A DNA stretch of 64,000 nt. Source: Paguma larvata (Eukaryota > Chordata > Mammalia > Carnivora > Viverridae). Shown here in pieces: positions 21,497-33,725 of this stretch. The position numbers and the translations under genes are program-made. Position 1 is the stretch's first letter. Every line of letters starts with the position of its first letter. The notes under the pieces were generated by a model. The model saw only the letters and a list, made by a program, of their open reading frames with translations, was not told the DNA's origin and made no database searches. The DNA is taken from contig CM057841.1 of assembly GCA_030068075.1 (NCBI GenBank), forward strand, positions 4,524,565-4,588,564. Reading direction: 5' to 3'.

Positions 21497-21759
21497 GACA
21501 TTAAGACATACAAATGTACACTCATTTGGTCTGACAGAACCAAAGTTTTGTTTTAATTTTTTAATTTTGTTGTTTTGCCCTTAGTGTGGGTCTATGGACC
21601 TACAATGTTCAGTTTGTCCTTTCGAGGAGGACCAAAACCACAAGCATTCTTGCAGAGCGATTGGAATGTAGAAATTTTCTAGACTAAAACAAGTGAAAAA
21701 GTCCATTCTTACAGCTGTCTTACCCATTCTAACTTAATACATTTTTGTTCTGCTTTTTT

Positions 21760-21873
21760 TTTTTTTAAGATTTTACTTTATTTTAAGGAATCTCTGCACC
21801 CAACATGGGGCTCAAACTCACAATCCTGAGATCGAGAGTCACACACGCCACGACTGAGCTAGCCAGGAGCCCC
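21760..21873 (-). repeat. Short carnivore SINE variant
   Basis: The ~110-bp type lacking the CT-rich part, ending gagctagccaggagcccc. Confidence 0.85.
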
Positions 21874-22001
21874 AGTTCAGGCATTTTAGAAAGCAGCGTG
21901 CCTGCCATGGGCTTTCTGAAGCCCTGGACGCCGGCCGGTGCGTCTGACAGAGGGGATGGAAAATATGTTACCCCAGGAGTCACTTAAAACAGGCGTCTGC
22001 T

Positions 22002-22236
22002 GGGGCACCTGGGAGGCTCAGTCGGTTACGTGTCCGGCTTCAGCTGAGGTCATGATCTCACGGTTCGTGGGTTCCTGGGTTTGACCCCGTGTTGGGCTCT
22101 GTGCTGACAGCTTAGAGCCTGGAACCTGCTTTGAATTCTGTGTCTCCTTCTCCTGCTAATGCTCTGTCTGTCTCTCTCTGTCAAATATAAATAAACATAA
22201 AAAAATTTTTTTAATAAATAAATAAACATTAAAAAT
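22002..22236 (+). repeat. Carnivore SINE
   Basis: Head ggggcacctgggaggctcag, long A/T tail. Confidence 0.93.
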
Positions 22237-22241
22237 AAATG

Positions 22242-22312
22242 GTATCTGGTTGGGGTACAGCTCAGTCCGTTCAGCACCACACTCTTGATTTTGGCTCAGG
22301 TCACGATCTCAT
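22242..22312 (+). repeat. Carnivore SINE head fragment
   Basis: Only the tRNA-like head remains, cut after gatctcatgg. Unrelated sequence begins at the break. Confidence 0.75.
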
Positions 22313-23296
22313 GGTCAGTTGGGCCTTGTCCAGTATGACGAAACGCTGGCAGGCCAGTCCGAGGACCCAGACGGGGTCCCGCAGGACCAGCCAAGAGGGT
22401 GCTTGGCGGTGCGCAGAATAGAAATCAAACTGTGAGCTGGCAGGTGGTGAGAGCAGAGTTTATCGAAGGTACAGAGTGCAGGTATAGACACAGTGTCCAG
22501 GTGACTCAGAAAGGAAAAGAGAGAGCCTCAGTTTTGCTTGAGGTCCGGGGGGTTTTACTGACGATTATGGTCAACAGGTCCTCTCAGGCATCCAGGAACG
22601 GGATAGAGCAAAGACAAGAGCCCAGGCGTTACTCCTTGGAGCCAGGTCTTGGCGTGGAGAGTGGAGAGGTCCAGCCCCGGTGGTGGGGGTCTAGAATGCG
22701 CATACGATGGCTTCATTTGGTCATTTTCCCCTGGTCCTTCATTAGATATTGCCGTTCTAAAGAAATCATTAACTCCTGTCCCCTACAAGGAGGACATGCT
22801 TCATTTGCATTTTGAGGCATGTGTAAAGTTGGGGGTGCAGGTTCTAGCAAGAATAGAAGCAGAAAAAGGAGCAGAAGCAGGTTTTTATGGAGTCCTTCAG
22901 TTTCTCTATCTCAAAATGTGGTTATGTTTGTCCTTGCCAAATAGGACTCTACCTTTCCCGCCCCCCGGGTGGGAAATCAGCTTAAAGGAAGAGTGGTAAG
23001 GCAGTCACTAAGGAAACAAAGCTTTTACTATACTCTTCCGAGGGCGATTGCACACGCTAAGGGCAGTTTCGCATGCTTGAGCTCCAGTGACTACTTGAGC
23101 ACGGAAAACTAGCTTTCCAAGTCAGCTACAGTCCTGAATGAAAGGGGACGGGGTGTCGCTGGGTTGGCACAACTGTGTCTGAGCTCAAGGAAGCTGTCAT
23201 CATTTCTTACAGCAATTTGCACATAAGTGGGGTTGCTCCTTTAATAAAAAGAATACATATCTTTAATGACCTTTGTACATCCAGTCATCTTACCTT

Positions 23297-23507
23297 CTTA
23301 AAAAAATCTTTTTAAACATTTATTTTTGAGAGACAGAGCACAAGCAGGGGTGGGGGGAGGGGCAGAGAGAGAGACAAAGAATCCAAAGCAGGCTCCAGGC
23401 TCTGAGCTGTCAGCACAGAGCCTGATGCGGGGCTCAAACCCACAAACTGTGAGATCGTGACCTGAGCTGAAGTCAGACACTTAACTGAGTGAGCCACCCA
23501 GACGCCC
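23297..23507 (-). repeat. Carnivore SINE
   Basis: Minus-strand copy ending gagccacccagacgcccc. Confidence 0.94.
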
Positions 23508-23584
23508 CCAATCATCTTCCTTTTGATGCTGGTGCTGGTGGTGGTGAAGTGGGGCTCTCTTAAATTTTATTTAAAACAGTTTTG

Positions 23585-23830
23585 TTAACATGTCAGCTCA
23601 CCTCAGCAATCAATATCAGATCCCCCCTCCAAGTTTAACTGAGGTATAACTGACATATAACACTGTTGTAGTTACAGGTGTACGACATGATTTGGTATTT
23701 GTATATATTGCAAAATGATCACTGCAGTGTTTACTTAACCTTCATCACCACATGTAGTTACATAATTTTTTTCTTGTGATGCAAACCTTAAAGATCCACT
23801 CTGGCAGCAACCCTGGAATACACAGACATC
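23585..23830 (-). repeat. LINE-1 3' fragment
   Basis: 'actgaggtataactgacata' and 'gatcactgcagtgtttactt' are antisense L1 3'-UTR blocks. Confidence 0.7.
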
Positions 23831-23906
23831 AGATTTTAATCAATTGGTGAGTTTAAGAGGTGACCAAGTTATCTGAAAATAGGACCAGTGCTTAGGAAAA
23901 CCCTTA

Positions 23907-24120
23907 ACATTTTTAAATGTTTGTTTATTTTTGAGATAGAGACACACACAGAAGGCAAGCAGGGGAGGGGCAGAGAGAGAGGAAGACCCAGAATCTGAAG
24001 CCGGCTCCAGGCTCTGAGCTGTCAGCACAGAGCTCGACGTGGGGCTCTAACTCACGAACCATGAGATCATGACCTGAGCGGAAGTCTGATGCTTAACCAA
24101 CAGAGCCACCCAGCTGTCCC
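23907..24120 (-). repeat. Carnivore SINE
   Basis: Minus-strand copy ending gagccacccagctgtccc. Confidence 0.94.
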
Positions 24121-24144
24121 TAGAAAATCGCCTTAGAAAGCAGT

Positions 24145-24352
24145 GGTCTTCAATGGGTTTGAGTTTGCCTCTGAGGGGACATTTGGCTGTGTCTGGAGAC
24201 ATTTTTGGTTGTCAAGACTGGTGAGAAGCTGAGAGTGCTGTTCTTGGCCTCTAGTGGGCAGAAGGATACTGCTTAACACCCTGCAATGCACAGGACAGAC
24301 CTCACCCCAATAATAATCAGACCCAAATGTCAATTATGCCCAGGTTGAGAAA
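24145..24352 (+). repeat. MER20 DNA transposon
   Basis: 'tctggagacatttttggttg', cctctagtgggcagaagga and 'aatgcacaggacagacctca' occur in MER20 order, ending ggttgagaaacatgg. Confidence 0.8.
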
Positions 24353-24699
24353 CATGGCTTTACTTCTTCCTCTACTTGCTCAAAACATGAAGTCTGCGGC
24401 CAGCCCCTGTTTGGTCAGAGCTGTCTCCCTGGCAACCAGCATTTATCGGACATTTAGTAACGACCTATTAGATGAATCAATGGACAGCACGAACCTGTCA
24501 TCAAGGCCCAGAGCACGCAGGGAGGAGGTCGGATGCTCCCGAGAGCTCAAAGGGACCTAGTTTGCCTTGAGGCAGGCGTGACATGGAAGGTCTAGGTTTC
24601 CAACCAATGCGAAGCATTGGGGAGCAAATAAAAATGAGTGAACGACTGCATCGAGGTCTCTGAGCTCTTTCCGAAAGCAGGCACAATAAGCTGACGGGT

Positions 24700-25560
24700 C
24701 AGAGGAGTCCCTTCCGCCCCACCTCCGTCTCCGCCCCACCTCCGTCTCCGCCCCACCTCCGGCTCCGCCCCACCTCCGGCTCCGCCCCACCTCCGGCTCC
24801 GCCCCACCTCCGGCTCCGCCCCACCTCCGGCTCCGCCCCACCTCCGGCTCCGCCCCACCGCCAACCTCCCAGCCCAGGCGCATGCGCCCAGTGCCTTCCC
24901 GCAGGGCTCGTCGCGTGACGTCACATGCAAGGGGTGGGCGGCGAGCAGGAGATATTACCATGGCGACCGCGGTCCGCTTAGCGACGCCCACAGTGAGGGG
25001 AGAGCCCCCCCGCAACCAACCCCAAGGCCCGCGAACGGGTAGGCCACTTTGGCAGGACCTGGCAAGCGGGGCCAGGAAAAGGAGGCGGGGGTGCCTGCGT
25101 CGGAGACCTTTCTCACTCCCAGGCGCCTCCCGTTTGTCTGCCCCTTTGAGTCTACAGTCTACAACACCCAGAAGTTTCTGGGCCTCGCTTTCCTAGGCGG
25201 TCAGTCTGACGGTTCCCTTGGAGACACCCAGACGCCGGAAGCTTGACGAATGAGGCGGGGCCAGGCTGGAAGGAGGATTCCGATTGGCAGAGACGCCACA
25301 CCGCCGGCTTTGAACGACAGGTCAGGGGCGCACATGCGCGTTGAGTTGGTCGCGCACAGTCGCGGTCAGTAGTGTACAGGGGTCCGCGAGCCTTGGTCGC
25401 TTGGGTAGTGTCGCAGGTCGCGCTGGCGGAGGGACGCTGAGTCTGCGCAGGCGGGGTGCTCCGGGCCTTGGTCTGGAGTCAAGAAAGGCAGGCTCGAAAG
25501 AAGTGCCTCCGGAGGTGAGTGCGAACCCCGGTTCCCACCCCCCACCCCCGCCCCGGGTTT
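24700..25560. promoter_or_regulatory. CpG island, gene not identified
   Basis: Dense CpG with GC boxes (ggggcgggg-type, e.g. around 25250) and no TATA box, next to cgtcacatgc/gtgacgtcac CRE-like text near 24915. A consensus donor ggag|gtgagt follows 25514 on the plus strand, so a non-coding first exon could end there. A weak candidate next exon is 28335-28358 (acceptor tgtttatttcctag, 24 bp, donor gtagag). No coding sequence can be attached. Confidence 0.7.
24714..24859. repeat. 17-bp minisatellite at CpG island edge
   Basis: About 8.6 copies of ccccacctccggctccg. The first two or three carry ccgtct instead of ccggct and the rest are nearly identical, suggesting recent expansion at the right side. 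Confidence 0.95.
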
Positions 25561-26084
25561 CAGAATGGGATGCCCAAGCTCCTGGTAACAGCTGCCACTC
25601 ACCTACATGTGACGTCATGCCTCCCCATGGTGGCGGAGAGGGCAAATTCGAAGGTGTCGTGGATTCTGAGCCGCCCACCTTCTAATCACCGCCCCCTCCA
25701 CCCCCCGCGACGGGGAGTTTGGGTTGGGGCCGTTTTCCTCCTCTGTAGGCTTCAGTTTCACATTTTGTGAAATGATCTTTGGAGCTCCTCTGCCCCTTAC
25801 TAGCTCTGAGACCCCGGGCGAGGTGCACAAACTCTGTGCCTCAGTTTCCCTAAAATTGAGGGTGATGATAGAATTAGACTCTCGAATAGAACCTTAGGAC
25901 AGTGCCCCACGCACCGTGACCTGTCAAGTGTTCGTGTCTGATTGTCATCGTCGTCATCTTTTGGGAATCTGGGCAAGCCCCTCCCTACTCTGAAGTCTCG
26001 GTGTGTTGATCTGAGAAATGGACGTAGTGGGTTTTGTGAGCCTTAATCTTGCTTCTCAGCACACAGCCAATGACTGCCCTCCCT

Positions 26085-26225
26085 GAGGGAAGCTACAGGG
26101 TTTAGTGATAAGACCCTGGAATTTCAGAAATCTGCCCTTGTCGTGTCCACTGCTGCGTGACCCTGGTCAGTTCTCATCCTTGAGGAGCTCTCAGTTTCCT
26201 CAAGTGGAAAAACATGAGATCGGCT
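26085..26225 (+). repeat. MIR fragment
   Basis: Contains 'ctgctgcgtgaccctggtca' and tcagtttcctcaagtgg, the MIR core. Confidence 0.7.
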
Positions 26226-26411
26226 TCTAATGCTCGCTCCTGGTCCAAGCACTGGTCTGAACTTTGCTTGGCCAAGGTGTCCTGTCCATCATTGCTGCAT
26301 CTGTGAAATAACCAGGGGGTGCTCAGTTGACTTGGAAGTCACGTTCAATTCCTCCCTTAGTATCCAGCATCTTTTTCTTCTTAGTCTAAGATATGCTTTC
26401 ATTGCTTATTA

Positions 26412-26620
26412 GTTTTTTTAATGTTTATTTATTCTTGAGAGAGAGAGACACACACAGAATTCGAGTGGGGGAGGGGCAGAGAGCGAAGGAGACACAGATT
26501 CGGAAGCAGACTCCAGACCTGTGTTGTCAGCACAGAGCCTGACGCTGGGCTCGAACCCACATATGGACCACGACCTGAGCTGAAGTCAGACACTTAAGTG
26601 ACTGAGCCACCCAGGTGCTC
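26412..26620 (-). repeat. Carnivore SINE
   Basis: Minus-strand copy ending gagccacccaggtgctcc. Confidence 0.94.
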
Positions 26621-26980
26621 CAGTTTGGCCTTTTTTTTTTTTTTTAATTGTCTAGCAAAATTGGGCCAAGTCATGTTTTCCTCACCCTGTCTCTGAAATC
26701 AGGGTGTAACTAGGTCAGTGCCCCTCATGACCTCTGGAGTTATAAAACATGGCAACACCGAATCCTGTGGTCAGGAAGTTATTTTTTCAGTTCTTTTTCA
26801 GGCTTTCTCAGTGAAGAAGTAAGTTTATCTGTAGCAGCTTAACGCTTACCAATCCCTTTTATCAGGTTATATCTGTTTTCATTGTATTTACTGTTAGGAC
26901 CATCTTTATGGCAAGGGATTCTGGGTTTCCATTTGGGGCAGTACAATGACGTTTCATCTTTAAAATGAACTCCATACACA

Positions 26981-27200
26981 GGGATACCTGGTGGCTCAGT
27001 GGGTTAAGCGTCCAACTTTACCTTAGGTATGATCTTGTGGTTTGTGAGTTCAAGCCCCATATCTGGCTCTGTGCTGACAGCTCAGAGCCTGGAGCCTGCT
27101 TCGGATTCTGTGTCTCCCTCTCTCTCTGTCCCTCCCCCTCTCTCCTCTCTCTCTCTCTCTCTCAAAAATAAATAAACATTAAAAAGATTTTAAAAATAAT
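26981..27200 (+). repeat. Carnivore SINE
   Basis: Head gggatacctggtggctcag, tail aaaaataaataaacatta. Confidence 0.92.
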
Positions 27201-27220
27201 TTTAAAAGTGAACTTAGTAC

Positions 27221-27355
27221 AGGGTGACTGGGTGGCTGAGTTGGTAGAGCATGCGACTCTTGATCTCGGGTTGTGAGTTTGAGCCCCATGTTGGGTGTAG
27301 AGAGCACTTAAAAATAAAATCTTAAAAATAATAAAATAAAATAAAATAATAAAAT
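27221..27355 (+). repeat. Short carnivore SINE variant
   Basis: About 110 bp without the CT-rich body, tail (AAAAT)n. Confidence 0.88.
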
Positions 27356-27377
27356 CTTAAAACACAAAACTTTGTAC

Positions 27378-27605
27378 ATTCATTGGTTCTCAATCTTGGT
27401 TGTACATCAGAGCCACTTGGGAGCTGTAAAAACAGAATTACTCTGTGGGGTGTCTGGGTGGCTCAGTCGGTTAAGCGTCCAGCTCTAGTTTAGGTCATGA
27501 TCTCCCAGTTCATGAGTTCGAGCCTTGCATCAGGCTCCTTGCTGACAGTGCAGAGGCTCCTTGTGAATCTGTCTCTCCCTCTCTCTGCCTCTCCTGCACG
27601 TGCAC

Positions 27606-27645
<40 letters not shown>

Positions 27646-27795
27646 TCAAAATAATGAATAAATAAACTTGAAAAAAACAAACATTGTGCTCAGATCCACC
27701 TCTGGAGATGAGTTCAAATTGTGGCGGTCGTGACCCAGTGCACTGTGTTGTAAAACTCCTCAGAAGATTCTAACGCATTAGGATGGAGAAACCGT
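27378..27795 (+). repeat. MER5A-like element split by a SINE
   Basis: 'ggttctcaatcttggttgta' begins the element and 'agattctaacgcattaggat' ends it. The SINE at 27447-27685 sits between the halves, so the SINE is the younger insertion. Confidence 0.7.
27447..27685 (+). repeat. Carnivore SINE with internal (GT)n
   Basis: A pure GT run of about 19 units (27607-27644) replaces most of the CT-rich tract. Confidence 0.92.
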
Positions 27796-28756
27796 GACTA
27801 GACCATCTGTAAAGTCTGTTGTGCTCCAACATTCATTAGTGTTTTCATTCCAAAATCCTAAAGAGTCTTTGTCCTGCTTTGGCTTCCTTCATTCAGTCAC
27901 CAACCCCTTCATCCAAATAGCTGTGAAGGGGTTCAGTGCAGGTCTCCCCACAATGTGCCACTTTGGCATGCGGACTGTTTTGAGGTGAAAGCCATCGAGA
28001 CCCTTCAGGCTCAAGAGAAACTTGCCCCTCCCTTAACTACCTGGAAGAATCTAAATTGGGAGTCTTTCCAGAATAAGTGTCATTACCAGAGATCAGTGTT
28101 ACCCGAGTGAGCCATCTGTAGGGCAGGGCAAGCAGCGACTTACCAGACATCTGCTCTAAGTGCCGTGCTCCCCTTGAGGCCCCAGCCCCCGCTCCCACTC
28201 TTGAGCTCAGTTGCCGTGGATACCTCATCTTACGTTTCTGCCTTGGAACCTCTTGTGTATGTGAGGATCCTGTGTGTACGAAAGTCAATTCGTTTTTCTC
28301 CTGTTAATCTGTCTCATGTCTGTTTATTTCCTAGACCAGCCAGAAAAACCTTTGAAAGGTAGAGGAAGTTTTTTCCTTCCCAACGTATCTTTTATAATAC
28401 AATCGCAACTGTAAGTCCGGTGCTTTCCTGAGTTCTGGGAGTCCGCTAGCCGCATACTAGTGGGACCCTCTGAATTGGTAGCCAACCTGTGCAGAAGCCA
28501 GGAGCCCTGATGTGGGTGCCACGTTTGCCCTCGACCTATGACGTTCAGCCCCAAATGATGTAATTCCGTCTAATGCTGTTATGATTGATCATCACCCCCT
28601 AGTAGGTCTGGTCTGAAATTAGGCTGGTAGTTGGAACACTACCAGCTACAGCACTCCTGTGAAGGGTGAGCTGGGGAGGGTATTGAAAGAGCCTGCTGTT
28701 ACCCCCTTCTCCAACCACCTCACTTAGGCAAGATGTCATTTGATAATGGTTGGGTT

Positions 28757-28944
28757 GCCTTTTTTTTTTTTTTTTTTTGAGAGAGAGAGCACAAGTAGGG
28801 GAGGGGCAGAGAGAGGGGACAGAAGATCTGAAGCAGACTCTGTGCTGACAGCAGAGAGCCCTGAGTGGGGCTTGAACTCAGACCAGGAGATCATGACCTG
28901 AGCCGAAGTCAGATGCTCAACCAGCTGAGCCACCCAGGTGCCCC
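28757..28944 (-). repeat. Carnivore SINE
   Basis: Minus-strand copy ending gagccacccaggtgcccc. Confidence 0.94.
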
Positions 28945-30189
28945 CATAATAGTTGGTCTGCTTAAAAAAACAAACAGCCGACCACCGATCTAGACCATGC
29001 CCCTGCTTTATTAGTGCTGATGGGAGCTGCCGTTTGGAGTGTTTCTCACAGACCAAGCAAAATACTGAGACCTGGACCTCACTTCACTCCCCGAACAGCC
29101 GACTCAGAGAGGCAGAAAAGCTTGCCCCTCTCCTTTAGGTCGTTTGGCTGGTCTAATAATTAAATTAATATAAGACAGATTTACAGGAGGAAAACCAAAG
29201 TTTGAAAATATACACACCTCCTGTGCACATGGGGGAGACCCAGGGGAACAGAGTAACCGTGAAATGGTAGAAGCTTCGCCTTCAATACCGTCTTGAACCG
29301 GAGACGGCAGATTTTGATGGGAGTTAGTTGCGGGAGGTGGCCAGGGAAAGCGCAGTAAGCAAGACCGGGTTGTAGTGCAGACGCAAGTCCAGCCTTTCCC
29401 GCTGCTCCAGGGTTTCCCAGATTAAGAGTCCTCCCCGCCTTCAGGGAGCCGCCCCTGCAAATGGAGATTTCCCTTTCACATGTGAATGTCACTTTCAAAA
29501 GGGTAGCCGCTACTCCGTTCCTCCGTTCCTCGAGCTCCTCCGGCGTCTGCGGTGTCAAGGAGGCCCATCTTGAGGTGGCGCCATCTGCCCCCTTCCGTGC
29601 TCTCTTTCCCCTCCTGCTCCTCTGTCTGATGCGTCCTGTTGTGAATCCGCACAGAGCTTGCCGACCTGCGTCGGGGTCTTGGCTCCGTGCCTACCTGGCC
29701 ACAGAGGTGATGGGGGGCGTCTCCTCCCAGAGTCACCACAGAGTAAACAGGCTAAGAACTACAGCTCTTAAAACAGCACCGGCCACAAGAGCCCAAGAAT
29801 CATTGGTGGTCGGTTCACTTGTTTTTCCTCTGAAGGTGCATGTGAAGGGACTGGCGCCCACTTGCTTACCAAGATGATACATATTATCTGTTTAATAGAA
29901 TTCATATCGCTGATAATAGCTGCCTTGTACTGAATATTCAGTATGTGCCAAAGCGGGTAAAGCATTTATATTATCGAACCTTTGCTGTAACCCCACGAAT
30001 GCGGTTTACCTTTGACAGTCCCCAAAAATCCAGCCCAGAGCGGGCTGTCCCACTTGGGCAGGGCCACAAAACACATGTGCAGCCCGCTGACTGTCAGAAC
30101 CTCCCCTCTTAGCCCTATTTTCTACCTCCGATGTATGGCGATTACATAGCGATATACGTGTGTGATTTATATAACAAATAGTTATTTGG

Positions 30190-30960
30190 TTTTCATCCCC
30201 ACTTCTGGCACAGAGCTGCTAAAACCTTGGAATTTCCGTGGTATTGAGTGAGGAAGGTGCCTTGAGCATGTTCACGAGGTGACTTTCTTTCGGAAAGCAC
30301 GTTGGGATGGGACTCGTTGCCAAGGGAACTGACCAAGTCCTGGAGGGTTGGAACTTCCAGTCCCCCCTGACCTCTGGAGTGGGGAGAGGAGCTGGTGATC
30401 AAATCAAACACCAACGGCCAGTGGTTTAATCGATCACGCTTGTGTAATAAAGCCCCATAAACCCCCAGAGCACGGGGTTCTGAGAGCTTTCAGGTTGGTG
30501 AACACAGGGAGACGTGGACCCTTTCTCCGCACCGGGTCCCAATCGTCCCTCACATCTGGCTGTTCTCGAACGGTATGCTTTCATCGTAAACCACTAATCT
30601 AGTGAGTGAAATGTTCCTCTGAATTCTGTGGACTGCTCTAGCAAATTAATTGAATTTGAGGAGGGAGTCACGGGAACCTCTGAGTGACAGCCCGTCGGCC
30701 AGAAGCACAGGAGACAACCTGGATTGGTGTCTGAAGGCCGGGAGTCCAGTCTTGTAGACTGAGGCCTTCCCCTGTGGGATGTGGTGCTGTTTCTGGAAGG
30801 GTGTCAGGATTGAGCTGAATTGTAGGACCCCCGGCTGGTGTCAGGGAACTGCTTGCGGTGGCGAGCAGGGGAAAAACCAAAAGGCATTGCAATTGGTGTC
30901 AACTGAAACATGTAACCCCATTCTAGATCCCTGGGGCCCCATCCCCCCGAGAAAGGCCAC
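30190..30960 (+). repeat. Old LTR-like interspersed repeat, copy 1
   Basis: 'aacggccagtggtttaatcg', 'gcacggggttctgagagctt' and 'tctagcaaattaattgaatt' occur in the same order as in 40800-41470 and, reversed, in 50000-50640. It includes aataaagccccataaa, which may be its poly(A) signal. Family name not assigned. Confidence 0.6.
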
Positions 30961-31784
30961 TTCTTTCTTTTGATTCTAACAAGACCATGACAGAATAACC
31001 AAGGGTCTACAGAGCACCCTTATAACATTCACTCTACCTCATGCATTTTGGAATCATCTGGAGGGCTCCATCCCAGAGACTGGGCTTCACTTGGCCCAGG
31101 TGGTGCTGCTCCAGTTTTTTAGAGAAATGATATTTGCATAACTGGATGGAGGTGTTAGCTAACAGTGGTGGTAATCATTTTGCAATATAATTGTATCAAA
31201 TCAACACACCGTGCACCTTAAACTTACACAGTACTATGTGTCAGTGATGTCTCAATCAGGCTAGAAAGAAGAAAGAGTGCCTCAGGTGCTCAGTTCAGAT
31301 TGGGAGTCACAGGGCGTTTTACCCAAAGAAGAATTTCCTCATTTGTTCCTACATCTCAGAGTCCTTTGGGGTGAGGTGGTGTGGGCAGCTGTTGGGCAGA
31401 CAAACAAATGGGCAGCCATGAGTGCGAAAAACGCTAGGGTGAGGAAAAGTACAGGATCCTGAGGGACCACAAGCTAGTAAATACTTCCTCCATCCAAGCT
31501 GGGAGAGGGGAGGCAGGGTGGAGGTTACCCCAGGGAGGATTTCTGGGAGGAAGTGCAGAGCAATCTAAAGGAAGGGAGAGATGGGATGAAAATGGGCATA
31601 AAGAGGATACATCACTCCGCCTGTGTTCCATCAACACCGGCCGTAAGGGAGGCTCAGAGGGGAGCCTTGATTCAAGGTGGCTACGGACCAACTCGGTGTC
31701 AGGGTTCCATCACCGTTGGGAGCAACCAGCAGAACTGACCGTCAGATGCATCTGATGATAATAACCAAGCAACTGTGATAACAA

Positions 31785-31990
31785 AAGCAACTAAGTGCCG
31801 TTTGCTGAGCACACACTGTGCAGCAGCAGTTCTGCTGAACACTTGATACATAGTACGTCCTTGAACCCTTCTGGCCGCCCAGAGAGATGCTTTGCTTGGT
31901 CTTATAAATGGGGACTCTCTCTGAGCCTCAGTTCCCTCTACAACTCCCTATGTGCACTTGTGAGGATTTAAGGAAGTCACACCTGATGCT
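31785..31990 (+). repeat. MIR fragment
   Basis: Old SINE text around gtttgctgagcacacactgtg and ctgagcctcagttccc. Confidence 0.6.
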
Positions 31991-32623
31991 CCCAGCACAC
32001 AGTAGGACCTCAGCAGATGGGAGTTGGTTTTCTGAAAGCTGTCCGACCCGTGGGAATACTCGTGCGCCATCTAGTGGTTGAGCAGCACACAGCCATAGTG
32101 CCACCTCGTGGCCACATCCTGCGATTTCTCTCGGCTGGGCTGAGGAATGTTACTTGCATGCAGGGGTTCTCAAACCTGGCTCCTTCTAGGGGACAGGCAA
32201 ATGCTGCAAGAGAGAGGTGTTGGCAGGGCGTGAGGCATAGGGAGCGATGGAAATCGTTGAGGATAGAATCCATCCCAAATCTCCAGCAGAGTGCTGCCAT
32301 GTGGGAATGCAACCCACCTAGAATTCCCCTAAATCGTGATTTTTTTCGCCCCAAGAAATGCCAATCCATGCGGAAAGTGTCTCTATGTTTAGAGATGGGC
32401 ACTAATATAAATCGTTTTGCAAACACAATGTTGGCCAAACACATCTGGAGGCTGGCTAGAGCCCATGACCCATCATTATGTGACATCTAGTCATATGGTC
32501 TTGTATGATTTTTTAAAATAAATCACCCTCACCCCCTTTTTTAGTGATCGTGGTGGTTAATTTTATATGTCAACTTGACTGGATCATGGGATGCCCAGAT
32601 GTTTGGTCAAAGATGATTTCTGA

Positions 32624-32722
32624 GGGGCGCCTGCTTGGCTCAGTTGCTGGAGCACGCAACTCTTGATCTCAGGGTTGTGACTTCGAGCCCCACGTTGGGT
32701 GAGATTACTTAAAAATAAAATC
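32624..32722 (+). repeat. Short carnivore SINE variant
   Basis: Head ggggcgcctgcttggctcag, ending ttaaaaataaaatc. Confidence 0.88.
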
Positions 32723-32724
32723 TC

Positions 32725-32985
32725 TGGGGCCACCTGGGTGGCTCAATTGGTTAAGCGGCCAACTTCGGCTCAGGTCATGATCTCATGGTCTGTGAGTTCA
32801 AGCCCCGTGTCGGGCTCTGTGCTGATGGCTCAGAGCCTGGAGCCTGCTTCAGATTCTGTATCTCCCTCTCTCTCTGCCCTTCCCCTGCTCATACTCTGTC
32901 TCTATGTCTCTCAAAAATAAATAAACGTTAAAAAAATTTTTTTAATAAAAAAATAATAAAATCTCTGAAAACAAAAAAAAAAAAA
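32725..32985 (+). repeat. Carnivore SINE inserted in tail of the short SINE
   Basis: Full-length. The tail of the older SINE (aataaaatctctg) reappears after it, near 32953. Confidence 0.93.
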
Positions 32986-33529
32986 AGATTTCCGAGTGAG
33001 TCTATGAGGGTGTTTGCAGAAGAAGTTAGCATTTGAAGCAGTAGACTGAGAAAAGCCGAAAACCCTCCCCTTTGTGGTGGCCATTACCCAATCCACCGTG
33101 GGCCTGAATAGAACGAAAAAGGCTGAGGAAGGGCAAATTCTGTCTCAGACTGACCCCTCGGTCTGGAATTTACAACACTGGCTTTCCCGGGTGTCCGGCG
33201 AGCAGATGGCAGGCTGTGGGTCCTCTCAGACCCCATAAACACATGAGCCAATTGGTCATAAGCACTGGGTGTTGTATATAAGCAATGAATCATGGGCATC
33301 TACCCCCAAAACCAAGAGCACACTGTGCACACTGTATGTTAGCCAAAAAAAGAAGTAATCTCTTTATATATATCCTATTGGTCTGTTTCTCCAGAGAACC
33401 TTAACTTGTAGTCGTTTTTTTTTTTTATTAATTGCCTATTATGTGCCCCATGCTTTACCTGCATTATTGTCATATAATTTCCCTGCAACTTAAAGGGTAA
33501 TGATTATTAGCTCAGCTTTAAAAATCAGT

Positions 33530-33725
33530 AATTTATAATAGGAACCTTTATTTAGCTCTGAGCACATGCTAGAGATTTTGCTAAATGCAGTATGTAAATG
33601 ACTTTATTGAGTTTCTACACCAAGTCTTTCAGGTGAATTCTGTCGTCCACATTTTGCATAGGAGGAGACAGGGACAGAGAGGTTGAGGGCCTCCTCACTC
33701 CCCAAGGTCACACAGCTTTAGATGG
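33530..33725 (+). repeat. MIR/L2-like fragment
   Basis: Text such as 'ttgcataggaggagacaggg' and ccaaggtcacacagc. Confidence 0.6.

Larger units (their letters stand above)
20681..24700. other. Gene-free repeat region
   Basis: SINEs, a poly(T) run of about 28 bp (20933-20960), MIR/L2-like pieces (20790-20890, 21105-21215), an L1 3' fragment (23585-23830) and a MER20-like element. The stretch 22313-23295 is unassigned, and nothing gene-like is seen in it. Confidence 0.6.
32545..33300 (+). repeat. Old interspersed repeat split by two SINEs
   Basis: 'atatgtcaacttgactggat' and 'agtagactgagaaaagccga' are blocks of one old repeat. They are interrupted by two carnivore SINEs flanked by gatttctgag/gatttccgag, a ten-base target duplication with one mismatch. 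Confidence 0.6.

Noticed and set aside
24557..25015. Minus-strand ORF with EVGRSRRWGGAGGG repeats
   Set aside because: Direct translation of the 17-bp minisatellite.
24700..25560. Possible ZNF471 promoter with its gene running left
   Set aside because: No KRAB or C2H2 exon on the minus strand between 1 and 25 kb, so the gene cannot be placed in this window.
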